Both the position numbers and the translations under genes were made by a program. Under the pieces are notes generated by a model. It did no database searches. It saw only the letters and a list, made by a program, of their open reading frames with translations, and had not been told where the DNA came from. Positions 24,554 through 36,206 of a stretch of 64,000 bases of DNA are shown here, in pieces. The number at the start of each line of letters is the position of its first letter. Positions within the stretch are counted from its first letter, which is position 1. This DNA comes from Corylus avellana (Eukaryota; Streptophyta; Magnoliopsida; Fagales; Betulaceae), in the NCBI RefSeq assembly GCF_901000735.1, contig NC_081543.1:36638590-36702589 (forward strand), written 5' to 3'.

Positions 24554-25204
24554 TTAAAAATAAAAACCTAACCAAAAAATAAAAATCTCATTCATGAAAT
24601 GACTCCTCTTTATTTATCCTTGCCCAACTAGAAAGTGTTTATTATCATGAAATGAGTCGTGAGCATTATCGAGGCTCATTAAAAAAACCAATTTTTTGAA
24701 ATATACAAATATTTAAGAAGTAATTTTATTTTAAATCTCTAAATTATTATACAATTTGACAAATCTTAAAGCTTCAAAACGTTTTTAAATCTCTAAATTA
24801 TCATACTATTTGACAAACCTTAAAACTTCTAAACGTCTTAATTAAAGTTAATTTAAACTCATCCGTGGGAAACGACAAAACTGACAAAAGAGCCGCGGAA
24901 AATCACATTGAAGTTGGCACTCCCCCGCTTGAAAATGACATCAAAAGTGCAGAGCACCCAAAGGATGGATTGAGGCCGCTGATACATGAACGGTTTAGAT
25001 TAAGCCATGTCAGCCTTCTTCATGGGTTGACAGTTGTAGCTATGCTAAAAACCATTCTAGACCCTTCGTATCCTATCCTCTTCCAACGTGTCCTCCGCTC
25101 CAGATATTTTCGCCTTCCTCCTCCTCCATAAATACATGCACTTCACTTCACTACTCTCTTCTTCTTCTCAGCAGTTTCTCTAGCATTTTCAAGGCTCGAT
25201 AAAA

Positions 25205-25691
<487 letters not shown>

Positions 25692-26189
25692 TAATTTTTT
25701 TTTAAATAAAAAATAAAGAGTGAATTACGAATTTAATTAAATACTATTTATTTTAATATTTTTAGTTACAAATTATTCTTTTCACTTTTTGGATGCAAAA
25801 TTTATTGATGTCCTAAATTAATTTTGGTTGCTCAATGCTCCTCACACGGCAAAAACATATCTACCCACGACCTTCAATTGGATTTTATTTAATAATGTTT
25901 TTATTATTATTTGATTCCTTTATTTATTGCTATCAATTTTTTTTAATTCTTATTTATTTCAAAATGTTGAAAAATCAAATGATATTAATGCATTTTAAAA
26001 AAATAATAATAATAAAATAAAAAGTAGGGCTTTAATTAAAGCATACATATTGATGGCAATTAGGTCTTTAATTTTTTTTTTATTAAAATTATTTTGTTAG
26101 AATTTATGAATTGAGGCCTTATCGTGAGGACATTTCTCCATATCGTGAGGTTCAGTGTTGCAGAAAAATAAATCTAACAAACCCTAGAA

Positions 26190-26385
26190 GATCCAAAACA
26201 TGGTTTGCACATCTAATAATTTACATGATTTACATGAGTTATTGGGTTTGTTGTGGGACTAGTATTTGAATTATGGACTCTTGCATTTCATCCTCAGTAG
26301 AACTGTAGGAGGGTATAGTTCAAATACTGGTTCTACAATAAACCCAATAATTCATTCGAATTATTAGATGTGCATGCCATGTTTT
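26190..26385. mobile_element. foldback MITE
   Basis: ATCCAAAACATGG..GCACATCTAATAATT on the left pairs with the reverse complement of AATTATTAGATGTGCATGCC..CATGTTTTGGGGAT on the right. Both arms contain a GAATTATTGGGTTT-type block. Related half-copies occur at about 23160-23285 and 29495-29550 (and 50010-50065). Confidence 0.65.
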
Positions 26386-26521
26386 GGGGATTCGGCTTCT
26401 ATGCGGTAGTGGTCCACTATTGCATAGCTGCGGTTATCCAAATCTACATCGTTTGGATAAAAACGGTGAAGTATTGAGAAGTGATAAAAAAAAAAAAAAA
26501 AAAAAAAAAATAGGGTTTGTT

Positions 26522-26615
26522 TTTTGGGTGGCCGGATCACCCCCAAGGGCCATGGGGGTGGCCAAACCACCCCCAGATCGGCCGTATGGGGTGGTTGAAA
26601 CCACCTCTAGGCCAA
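26522..26615. repeat. GC-rich GGTGGCC/ACCCCC repeat module
   Basis: Units such as GGGGGTGGCCAAACCACCCCC following a poly-A run at 26486-26509. Same family as 16752-16950. Its duplicate is at 47037-47130. Confidence 0.75.
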
Positions 26616-26637
26616 AAAAAAAATTCAACCATCTCTT

Positions 26638-27440
26638 TAAGGTATATCACTTCTGCAACTAGAGAAGATCTTATAAAAAAAATACATTTTTTTCTCTTCA
26701 ATTGCATGATGGTTTATGTCTGGCACAACTTTTAAAAGCTTTGTTGTTATTGCTTTTAATGATTGTCAAATACATGGATGATTGAATGAGTCCAAATATA
26801 TAGTAGGTCAGGTATAATAATTAGTCCAGTCCAAATATATGAGTTCAAATATATGTCAGGTGTAATAATGAGTCATAATATATGTCAAGGTGCCATCGGT
26901 TGTTAAGTCTAGTTATATACAGTTGAATGTTAGTCCACAGCATTAACAACACACTAAATACATATGAATGTTTTTATATGATAATTAGTGTGTAAAATGA
27001 GGTGCTTGGTCACAGGTTCGGTGTGAGTTCAAATATATGTTAGGTGTAATAATGGATCCAAATATATGTCAGGGCTTATATGCAGTTGAATATTACTTCA
27101 CAGCATCAACAACACACTAAATACATATGAATGTTTTTATATGATAATTAGTTTGTAAAATGAGATGTTTGGTCGCAGAGTTCTGTGTGTGTGAAAAATG
27201 GGATATATATTTGGACTCATTATTAAACTTGACATATATTTATACTCATTATTATACTTGACCTACTATATATTTGGACTCATTTAATCATTCTTGTATT
27301 TAACAATCATAAAAAAAATAGTAACAACCAAGCTTTCAAAAGCTTGGGTGGACACAAATCATCATTCAATTGAAGAGAAAAAAATGTATTTTTTTGGTGA
27401 GATCTTCTCTAGTCGTAGAAGTAATATACCTTATATCTAC
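26638..27440. mobile_element. element with about 250-bp terminal inverted repeats
   Basis: AAGGTATATCACTTCTGCAA at 26638 and the reverse complement of the segment ending TAGAAGTAATATACCTTAT near 27435 begin arms that align for about 250 bases (CTAGAGAAGATCT, TTTTTTCTCTTCAATTG, TGAGTCCAAATATATAGTAG). The interior has a direct repeat of about 110-130 bases (about 26922-27024 and 27076-27190). No coding sequence. Long arms suggest a MULE-type non-autonomous element; no target duplication was confirmed. Confidence 0.7.
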
Positions 27441-27515
27441 CTTTTATTATGGGTCTTATCTGGCTAATTTTTTTTTTTTGTAAGCTATTATTTCTGACTA
27501 TTTTAATTTCATCAC

Positions 27516-27803
27516 GTGGGTGATGCTGTGAATAATAATGAACCCAATGGGAGTTTTTGGGGACATCTCGTGGCTGACATTCGCTCAGGATTGCATGTTG
27601 AGTTCCCTTGGAACGTAATGCATCTTCCAACGTTTTACAGTAAAACGTTGGAAGATGCATTACGTTCCCTTAATCAAGGGGCTCATGTCCTTGCAAGACT
27701 AGCCACGGCCAATGATATGAATTGTGAGTGGTTCTTAGCACCAGCAGAATGTATTAGAAAGATTTTTAACGGCAGAGCAATCTGCTCTGTTCGGTCGAAT
27801 TGA
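27516..27803 (+). pseudogene. RNase H-like (RVT_3-type) relic of a non-LTR retroelement
   Basis: The 95-codon frame contains GSFWGHLVADIRSGLHVEFP and NQGAHVLARLATANDMNCEW. These resemble the C-terminal half of the plant RVT_3 RNase H domain (GHLxxDI...FxWxVxH...N.xAHxLAxxA...W). Between them sits an extra stretch encoded by a perfect palindrome (27610-27668), which is absent from the family pattern. The upstream half of the domain is missing. Family assignment rests on the motif pattern only. Confidence 0.45.
27610..27668. repeat. perfect inverted repeat, 29-base arms, 1-base spacer
   Basis: 27610-27638 is the exact reverse complement of 27640-27668, with a single A at 27639. The arm begins GGAACGTAATGCATC. 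Conserved unchanged in the second copy at 48125-48183. Confidence 0.97.
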
Positions 27804-28622
27804 TTATTGATGAAAAGGCAAGCTTTATTCAAAAAAAGAAATGGAGAGGATCCTTTTACATTAATTATGGGATGTTTTTAACGGTCGATTTTGCATCGTC
27901 AATGTATGAGACCATCTGCGCCGAGCATATTAGAAAGAGATGAAATGAGCTGTGGTATGTAACACTAGTCATTTACCCAAGAAAATATAACGGTCAATAA
28001 TCGGACGGCCAACAAGGACTACGCATGAAGATGCTTGATCGGGTGGGTGTGGGGGGATTGCTAGAAATATTTAAATTCGGGAGGAGCTGTTCAACAGTGT
28101 GGACGTTATCACTGAGCTTACTTTTATTTATACACGTGTATTGCTATGGGAGTACAACACCTGGAGATGTGAAACTATATCTCGAGATCAATGATGCTAG
28201 GCCTTCCATGTGGATGGCTCACTTAATGACATCACATGTGATTTAGACAAAAAATAAAGAAGATGCTGGGTCCACCACTTTTACTGAGAAAATATTTTTG
28301 AAATCTTCTCTCTCACGCCTATCAGTCTACCCAATGCAACATTATATTAACATCAGCCACGATAACCCTAGGATGGTAGATGAACGGCTCTGATAGCACA
28401 ACAGATCCCAATAGACGATGTTGCTTTTTTACGATACAACAAATTTCGAGACAGTGTATCTCCTATCCCTCGTTGGGCAACAATATGTAACACAAGTGTT
28501 TTAGGAAACAGAAAATAAAAATGAAATGTGTATTCGTGTGGATTGAAATGAGAAATGTTTAAGAAACTGAATGAGAAATTTTGTATTATTGACCAATGTT
28601 GGCTTGGCCCAATCCGAGATGG
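27804..28622. other. no gene recognised
   Basis: Short open frames only, for example 28025-28246, without supported domains. Duplicated at about 48319-49137. Confidence 0.5.
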
Positions 28623-28631
28623 CTAATCTCC

Positions 28632-28873
28632 AGACAAAGTTTTCCTCCAAATTGGGTTGGAGGAATTTCCTTCGACCTAATCTGTAAAAATGACATATAT
28701 TTATTTTTTTAATAACATGTGAGATGCACATGTTTTTTTAATAAAATTTATTACAACTTTGTCTCTGCTATTAAAAAAACATGTGCATCTCACATGTCCA
28801 TGGAACACATGTTACTTTTATACATTAGGTTGAAGGAAATTCTTCCAACCTAGTTTGGAGGAAAACTTTATCC
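28632..28873. mobile_element. 242-bp MITE with 9-base target duplication
   Basis: The left end AGACAAAGTTTTCCTCCAA and the reverse complement of the right end (GGATAAAGTTTTCCTCCAA) start inverted arms of about 115 bases that meet at a short AT-rich loop. It is flanked by CTAATCTCC at 28623-28631 and 28874-28882. A 9-base duplication points to the Mutator superfamily. Confidence 0.82.
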
Positions 28874-28882
28874 CTAATCTCC

Positions 28883-30230
28883 GCACTTATCTATGGCTTT
28901 ACCCAAAGACTAATTAGTTACAAAACTGCTTAATCAGTTATAACAGAAAATGTAACAAGTCTGCCATTTGATTTCTTCTAGAAGCTTCTATGCACGTGCT
29001 TGTTTTACTTGTTTTAATAACCAGCTGTAAACCATTATACCCATAACCTTCTTGATGCTTCGTCCTTTCTGCATTTGTAAAGAACCCTGCACTCTTACCA
29101 TCTGCAACCTTCCCAGCTTCACCCGTGATGTACCCTTAAATTTAATCCACCCGTGACACAATCAGACGTCTATACTCCCTAGAAACGGTGTAGCAAAAGT
29201 TCACGCATCTCAGATGTACACAACCTCTTTTTTCTGCAATGGCAGCAATTAGTCATGAAACAAGAAGTTTGTATTGCAAGAGAAAGAAAGATATTCTTAA
29301 GTGAATGAGGGAAGTAGATATGACTTTGATGAGAGAGATAGAGAAAGAGAGAGGGAAATAGTGAAAAGACCAGTGCGTGACATGGTGAAATAATCAGTCT
29401 TAATCCCTCAAATTGCCCCATATATAAAACAATCACTTAAAATGAGCGTAGATTTGATAAGCATCAGAGAATTCCACATAATTCTCACGTTGCACTTCTT
29501 ATGAATTATTGGGTTTGTAAGAAGAGTACAGTTCAAATATTGATCTGCAGGCCATATTGGCATATTTTAAATCTTTTAGGGTTTGTCAGATTTATTTTCC
29601 TACAAAACTGAACCTCACGGTATGGGGAGATGTCCATAATTTCTCAGTCACCTTCACGTACTTGACAATCAATCGGCCAACGTGGCCCATTGGCCTGCAT
29701 GCCAATGGACTGCTCTGGTTAGAAAGATTCCTCGCCCATATCAAAATTATTAGAGTTGTGTTTTGTCCTGACCTCTCTCATGTAAAATCTCTATCTCTCC
29801 ATCTAACCCCTTGCATCGGGTTTAGTCGATCGAATGGAAGCTCCGAATACTTGAAGTCAAATCAAAAATATATATACCCAGTTACTTGATTATAATTAAG
29901 TATTTCAAAATTTCAAAATCGATAACTAGAACCGGACAACCTAGTTACCCGTTTTTCCCAACCGGTTTCGGTTTTTTTTTTATTCCCCTGTTTTGCAGTA
30001 GTTGTTGCAAGAGGAAGATGAGAGAGGGGAGGGAGAGAAGAGTAATGACATCAGGTAAGAAAGGAAAGCCAAAAAAGCCAACCCACTTCTCATCTAATTT
30101 TTTTAATTTTATTTAAATTTATTTTATTTTTTTTAAAAAAAATTAGTTTGATTTTTCATTTTTTATATATTTTATTATAAATATCTTTTTTTGGATTTTC
30201 TTTTTAAATTTTTTTAAAAAAATTAGGGAC
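28883..30230. other. no gene recognised
   Basis: The frame at 29557-29889 (110 codons) has no recognised domain. ACCGG/CCGGTT-rich text near 29930-29965 resembles that near 23820-23945 and may be an old transposon terminus. Confidence 0.5.
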
Positions 30231-30235
30231 GTACC

Positions 30236-32261
30236 TGTAACATCCCCAGTCCGTTAAGACTGAGTTTGCCACTTTTCTTATTTTTCAACAAAAATTCTTG
30301 CAAAGATCTATAAGGTTTATCAGAGTACTTGATTTTAAAAGATACAATAAATGCGTAAAACATTTTTTTCAAGAGATTTTATTACAAGCGGAATTAGAAA
30401 ACATTAAACTTTAGTTGCGGAATATCATATCATTACAATAACTTATATGAAAAGACTTTGAAAATTAATAATTATTCCCACCCCATTCCGGCCTCCTATT
30501 CCAGCATCCTTTCTACCTGAAAACAAGAAATAAAACTGAATGAGCCCAAAGGGGGCCCAGCAAGTAAAATCCACAACCATAAATAGTTTTACTCCTTGTT
30601 CTCAGTTTTGAAAATCGTTTTCGCAAATAAATATAATTCTAGCCATAATAATATCTGTATGTACGGTTGCATCTCCCGTAACATATACATACTATTACAT
30701 CTAGTAATAGATCATTGTTGTAAATCATCTTTATAAATCATCATCATAATGCATCATTATAAATAATCTTTGTAAATCATCATAGCATATCATCGTTGAA
30801 AATATAGTATCATTTTCTCATAATAGGGCCCATGTACACTATTACCCCTGTGCACGAGGGTTGCGGGTCCTTGTGACCATGGCACTGAACTGTGGCCACA
30901 GCCATGCCCGACCGTCAATTAACTCTTTCTTGGTGCACTCAACGGTCTAGTTGATGGAATACCACCTTCTGGCATAGCCTCCTTCAGTGGTTTCGCCTCC
31001 ATCCGAGTATCGGTACCGAACTCTCATCTTATCTTATCTTGGGGCCAAAAATACTCTCCTCCATACATGTGCCCTCATTTCATAAACATTTATCTCATCT
31101 CTTGTACTTTTCTTTGTACTTCTTTTGATGCATCTTAGGGCAACATGTAGGAGGGTTTATCATCATTTTCTTTCTTATAATCATCATCATTTCTCAACTT
31201 TCTTTTCTTAAAATGGAAACTTTTCCAAATATAAACTTGTTGTGCTTAAAAAGCCTTTAAAGAAATATAAACTTTCTAAATAATTCTTTTAGAAATCCTT
31301 CATGCATGCAACATAACTTCATAATACGTAAATAAAATAATCATTTACAATTTACTAAAGAATGAATAAATAGCATGACATGAAGTAATTTTAGAAGGGG
31401 TAGTGAATTTACTTACCTCTAGACTGAAGCTAAAAGTGGTATGAAGGAATCTAGTTGCTCCAATATGACTAACACCACTAGTATATCTTTTGAAACTAAT
31501 TTCTAAAGTCCGCTATCTCTTGTGTTCTTTCTTTCTTGTAGCGCTTGGTCTCGCCCTTTCTCTCTCTGTTCTGAGTAAACACTCTTAGAAAGAAGAAAGA
31601 CCGAGTAAAAAGCGGAAGAAGGAAGAATATATGCAAGAGATGGGAGAGGAGATGAGTGGTGAAAATTCTGAAGGAGAAGAGCTCTATTTATAGGAGAAAA
31701 TCAAACACTATTCTACCGTCAATTTACAATTATACCCTCATTTTACTATTTCACCAACCCTATACTATTTCACCAACCCTATACTATTCTACCTTCAATT
31801 TACAATTATACCCTCATTCTATCTTCAATTTACAATTATACCCTCATTTTACTATTTCACCAACCCTATACTTTTTCACCAACCCTATACTATTTCACCA
31901 ACCCTATACTATTCTACCTTCAATTTACAATTATACCCTCATTCTATCTTCAATTTACAATTATACCCTCATTTTACTATTTCACCAACCCTATACTATT
32001 TTACCAACCCTATACTATTTCACCAACCCTATACTATTCTACCTTCAATTTACAATTATACCCTCATTCTATCTTCAATTTACAATTATACCCTCATTTT
32101 ACTATTCCACCAACCCTATACTATTTCACCAATTACCATTCTCTAATTACCACTCTCATAAATTTCCCAAGAATTAAACTCCTTAGCTACAATGGATATT
32201 AAAATAACATCATTATCAAAATAATCTATTTAAATAGCTTTGAAAATTCTGGGACACTACA
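30236..32261 (-). repeat. 3' LTR of the LARD-like element
   Basis: 2026 bases, from TGTAACATCCCCAGTCCG to CTGGGACACTACA on the plus strand. Includes a minisatellite at about 31682-32140. Confidence 0.95.
31682..32140. repeat. LTR minisatellite (left LTR)
   Basis: Two interleaved short units, TATTTCACCAACCCTATAC and TTCAATTTACAATTATACCC, repeated many times in variable order. The order and copy number differ from the right LTR array at 37682-38060. Long open frames here are by-products of the repeat. Confidence 0.9.
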
Positions 32262-32277
32262 ATCTTCCCTCCTTATT
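32262..32277 (-). other. polypurine tract of the LARD-like element
   Basis: The minus strand reads AATAAGGAGGGAAGAT immediately before the 3' LTR (TGTAGTGTCC). This is the expected plus-strand primer. The preceding GTCGAGGACGAAATTCT resembles the end of Ty3/gypsy pol in several plant lineages, which suggests a gypsy-type origin. Confidence 0.8.
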
Positions 32278-33995
32278 AGAATTTCGTCCTCGACATTAAA
32301 ACCTATAATATTATCGTCCAATCTTCAAGTTGAGGGATTCAGATAATATTCCTTTCAATCCTTCATCAAAGCTTACTCTCTTTTATCATATTTAAATTCC
32401 ATCTCCTTCTTCTATGAGTAAATCTTATTCACAGTCTAAAGTCTCAATTTCTGCAATCATTCATCAATTCACACTAAAATCTTACCTCAAAATCTTTTCC
32501 ATTGTTTCTTTCCAACCTCAATAACAACAATCGAGTTATTCATCAATAGTCTACAATCAAGGTTTAAACATCAAATTAATAAATCATGTGATCAATAGTT
32601 CATACCTCCAATCATCATAGTCCTCATTTCAAGCCTGCAATAATTCTCTCGATCTAATTTAATCAATCTTATCAAAAAGGTGTAAAAATCATCCACGCCT
32701 ATATTCTCTTTAGTATCTCAGTATTCCAAATCATGCATACGAAATTTTAATATGATGCTCTAATAATTATTAACTTCTCACCATCATAAACCTGTAAAAG
32801 TAAATAGCACCAACATTCAAACATCATTACATGAATATACCTCAGGAGTGACATCATAATTCGATTCATTCTAAATACACAACCGTTTCTATTTTCTCAT
32901 CCCAACTTTGTGTCAATGCTACAATATTAGCGAAAATCTTTCAGTACTACATCTTTACTTGATAAATCATAACTCAACAATAGAAACTCGTAATTATGAT
33001 TTCAACTCAATGAAATACACGATTACATCAAATGTAAGATTCTCATCCATTCTTGACTAATACATATTGTGCTTGCTGCGTTCTAGAGATGAAATTGATA
33101 AGCAAGCAAAGTAGGATATGGGTAAGTTTTCAGGCTGGAAGTTCCAAAGTACACATGCTATAATTTCTCTCCCTTGGGTCTTGCAAGGTCAAGAAGAGAA
33201 AAGAGAGAAAGATAGTCCTGTTGCTTTCTAGAAATGAAGATTTGAAAAGCATTTCAGGACATGGCATGTATGTGAGACTTTCAATATACCCATATCGGAT
33301 GCTCTCTCTCTTCTGTCATTTACGAAGACTGAGAAGAAAAGAGAGATATTTAGCCTGAGAAGCATGATCAAGGATAATCTTGCTTCCTCAGGACATGATC
33401 AACGATAATCTTGCTTCAATGGTTTACTACTGAGAGTATAAGGAGTTGGGTTTGTGAATCAAGTCGTGAGGCTGCATTTTTTTCTCTTGAGGATACGCTC
33501 AACTGGGAGAAAAGTCGAGCTTTCATTGTATGGAAGGCTATTAGAAGATTTCAGGTGAAGGAGTATGATCAGAAGGCATGTGTTGCAATGGAGAAAGAGG
33601 TGTGAATTTATAGGAAGGGTTTCTGGATAATGAACGAGCGCGTGGTGCGCGTTGGCATGATAATTCATTCAGTTGCCCACGCATGATATTTGAAGTCGTT
33701 GATTGAACAGTGGGTTTGAAAAATGAGCTCAGTCGAATTTATGACAGGAGACAAGATCCTACTTCCACGGGATCTTTTGACAAAATTTCCATCGCGGCCC
33801 GAGGTCGCCTAACGCTTTGTCGTTTACTGTTCATTTCGCTTGAAGTGAAAAAAAAAATTTCTTTAAGGCTACTCGTCTGCTGCTTCCAGAAACTTCACAA
33901 AAATTCCTTCAGTTCCTAACGCTTAGTCTCTTCTCAGTACTTCATCTCTCCCAATTTCTTCGTATTCTCAACTATTTTTCCTTACTCTCCTAAAT
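32278..33995. other. LARD interior, noncoding
   Basis: AT-rich sequence with many stops on the sense strand. The segment 33420-33960 on the plus strand may be the leader of the antisense ORF. No Gag, protease, integrase or reverse transcriptase motif is visible. Confidence 0.6.
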
Positions 33996-34739
33996 ATGGG
34001 AGTATCATCATCATCCGTTAACAACCTCGATTTGAATATTGCTCCTGCAGCACAACCCATTGTCATGCCTGACGTGCAACCGGATGTGCCTGTTGTTCCC
34101 CCTGAAGTGTCTGCTATTCATCCCGTCGTACCTGTTACACACCCTAACGAACCTGCTGCATATCCTAACGTATGGCAGCCAACTTTTGTCTTTGACAATC
34201 GTCCTATCACTATTCACGATTCTGTCATGCTCCATGATTCTACTGCTGTAGCAGTGGCCAAATGTTTCGTAATTCCACGGGATCAAACGTTCTTAGCTGA
34301 TAGGTCGGATACTGATGCTATTAATAACTCATTGGCATTCAGTATCCAAGGTGCTGCTTCAGTTTCTGACATGGCACAACGTTTGAGTGCCAGAAATGTT
34401 GAGCTGAAAGTCTCAAGAAACCAAATCGGGGTCTTACAGCGACTGCTTAAATACTACAAATGAAAACACGTGGATTTGAAGCAGGAGAATACTCAGCTGA
34501 AAAAGATGATGTTATCTTACGCAGAATACTTGGGACCAAAGATGCTAGAAATGGAGAAGAATACCGAACGTCTCCAGCGACAGCACGAAAAACTCCGGGT
34601 TGATGTTCAGGGGTGTTGCAAGTCTCTCCGCACACGCTCTAGTCAGGTACCTCATTAGAAATAAATATTCTCTTTGATAATTCAATTATATAAATATATA
34701 CGATTCTGCTTATACTAGGTTTTCTCTATGCAGAAATAA
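33996..34739 (+). CDS. antisense coiled-coil ORF inside the LARD-like element, one in-frame stop
   Basis: On the strand opposite to the element's sense strand, one frame runs from ATG 33996 to 34646, interrupted only by a TGA at 34461-34463. The N-terminal part starts MGVSSSSVNNLDLNIAP, followed by proline- and valine-rich text with PDVQPD and PVVPPEV. The C-terminal part is charged and heptad-like (KQENTQLKKMM, LEMEKNTERLQRQHEKLRVD), a probable coiled coil. The frame ends at a good donor (CAG|GTACCT, 34647). An acceptor at 34731-34733 would add AAA TAA, for a product of about 217 codons. I do not recognise the function. It could be a captured host gene or an extra ORF of the element family. 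Confidence 0.5.
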
Positions 34740-36190
34740 TTTCCTGGAGCAGCTCTGAGGAATCATCTGCTCATCATTACCACGTGTCTCTTTATGCAAC
34801 AAATTCTCTTCTTTTTTCTTTCTTTTTCTTTTTTTTTTTTTTTTGATGGACACTGGTATGTAATATTATAAGGAGCTTGTTCTCCAAACATTTCTTTTCG
34901 TAATCATTCAGTACTCATTCAATATTCATTATATAATCATCCTGTCATTATAATAACTTCCTTTAAACAAACAATCTGTTTAACAAGTTAATCACTCAAT
35001 AAAACGTCTAAGTATGCACCATCACATGTTGTCAACCTCTAAAATACTTTAATATCATTGAACATATATCTTATAAGAGAAATTTAGATCATGTCACTAT
35101 ATTATATCACTGTATTATATTGTCTTTCAACTCTTACCTTTATGCTTCAATTTACCTCAAGAATAATAATCCATTATCTTTACTTAGTAAAATAAAATTA
35201 TATCAAAAGCTTTGGCATGTAACTAAAATTTCTCATAATTTCATATCCACTAATGCCTCAAAATTTAAATATTATCCACAACCTAGGAGCATCAATTCAT
35301 CCTCAAAACTTTAAGCATCACTTCAATATAATTTACCTCAATTACAAAAAACCTAACACCTCAAATTCTAAGGATCACCTCAAAGATTTCATGAATTGTA
35401 CCTTAAAGTCATCACAATCATTTGAAAATATCAAAATCCTTAAACCACAACTTTATATCTCAAAATATCTTATAGATTCTAGGGTATACCTTATTTGCAT
35501 TTGTCCCTGCAATACTTAGGCATTCACTTCATGCCATTACGTAATCCTTATTCATCAATCCATATATTATAACATCAATCATAGTATCATTATTGTCATC
35601 GACCAAACCTTAGCCATTACCAAAAACTCATATAAACTCTTATATCATTAATTCAGTTCAAGAATCATTTCACAACCGACATCCATAAGATCATTCGTTA
35701 CTAAGTCACTTACACCATTTGTTTCACAACCTAAATCAATAAAACCATTTTGTCAACAAATTAATTTCACAAATTAGCTCGCAACCCAAATCTATAAAAT
35801 CATCATACGATTTTTAAATCATGATCAATAATCTTTTCTAAATCCTCGAGACACCTTAAAATATACCCTTATCAATCGATACTCTAGAAAACTGCCGCAA
35901 ATCCAAATAGGCATATACTATAGATCACAACCTATCTATAAAATAAAAATTCATCTCCGTCATTAACTTGATCACAATAATAAAATCCTCCAAATTAATC
36001 ACACTAAGATGATTTTTTTTTTTTTTTTTTTTTAACAAAAAATTAACCATTAGAAAAATGCTCATGCATCATTTATTAGAGACCACACAACAATGCACAC
36101 TCTACTTGGCCGGAATGTGGCTTCTCATTAACCCCCCAAATTTTTTTTTTTTTTTTTTTTTGAAAAGTCTGCCAGAACCTTATAACCTTT
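34740..36190. other. LARD interior, noncoding
   Basis: AT-rich, with poly-T runs at about 34827-34845, 36012-36033 and 36138-36161. No retroviral-type domain is visible on either strand. Confidence 0.6.
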
Positions 36191-36202
36191 GCTCTGATAC
36201 CA
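36191..36202 (-). other. primer-binding site of the LARD-like element
   Basis: The minus strand reads TGGTATCAGAGC exactly, complementary to the 3' end of initiator-Met tRNA, four bases inside the 5' LTR. Confidence 0.93.
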
Positions 36203-36206
36203 AAAT

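Larger units (their letters stand above)
26439..30235. repeat. duplicated block X, copy 1
   Basis: Nearly identical to 46954-50750 with a constant offset of 20515 over most of its length; only scattered substitutions and small compensating indels are seen. Copy 2 begins directly at an assembly gap. The block holds a GC-rich module, a long-inverted-repeat element, an RNase-H-like relic and a MITE. Confidence 0.95.

Noticed and set aside
29557..29889. 110-codon frame duplicated at 50022-50402
   Set aside because: Its duplication reflects the block repeat, not selection; no domain or splice evidence.
31656..32177. Long open frame (173 codons) rich in Tyr, Pro and Leu
   Set aside because: It is a by-product of the LTR minisatellite; the same applies to 37628-38139.
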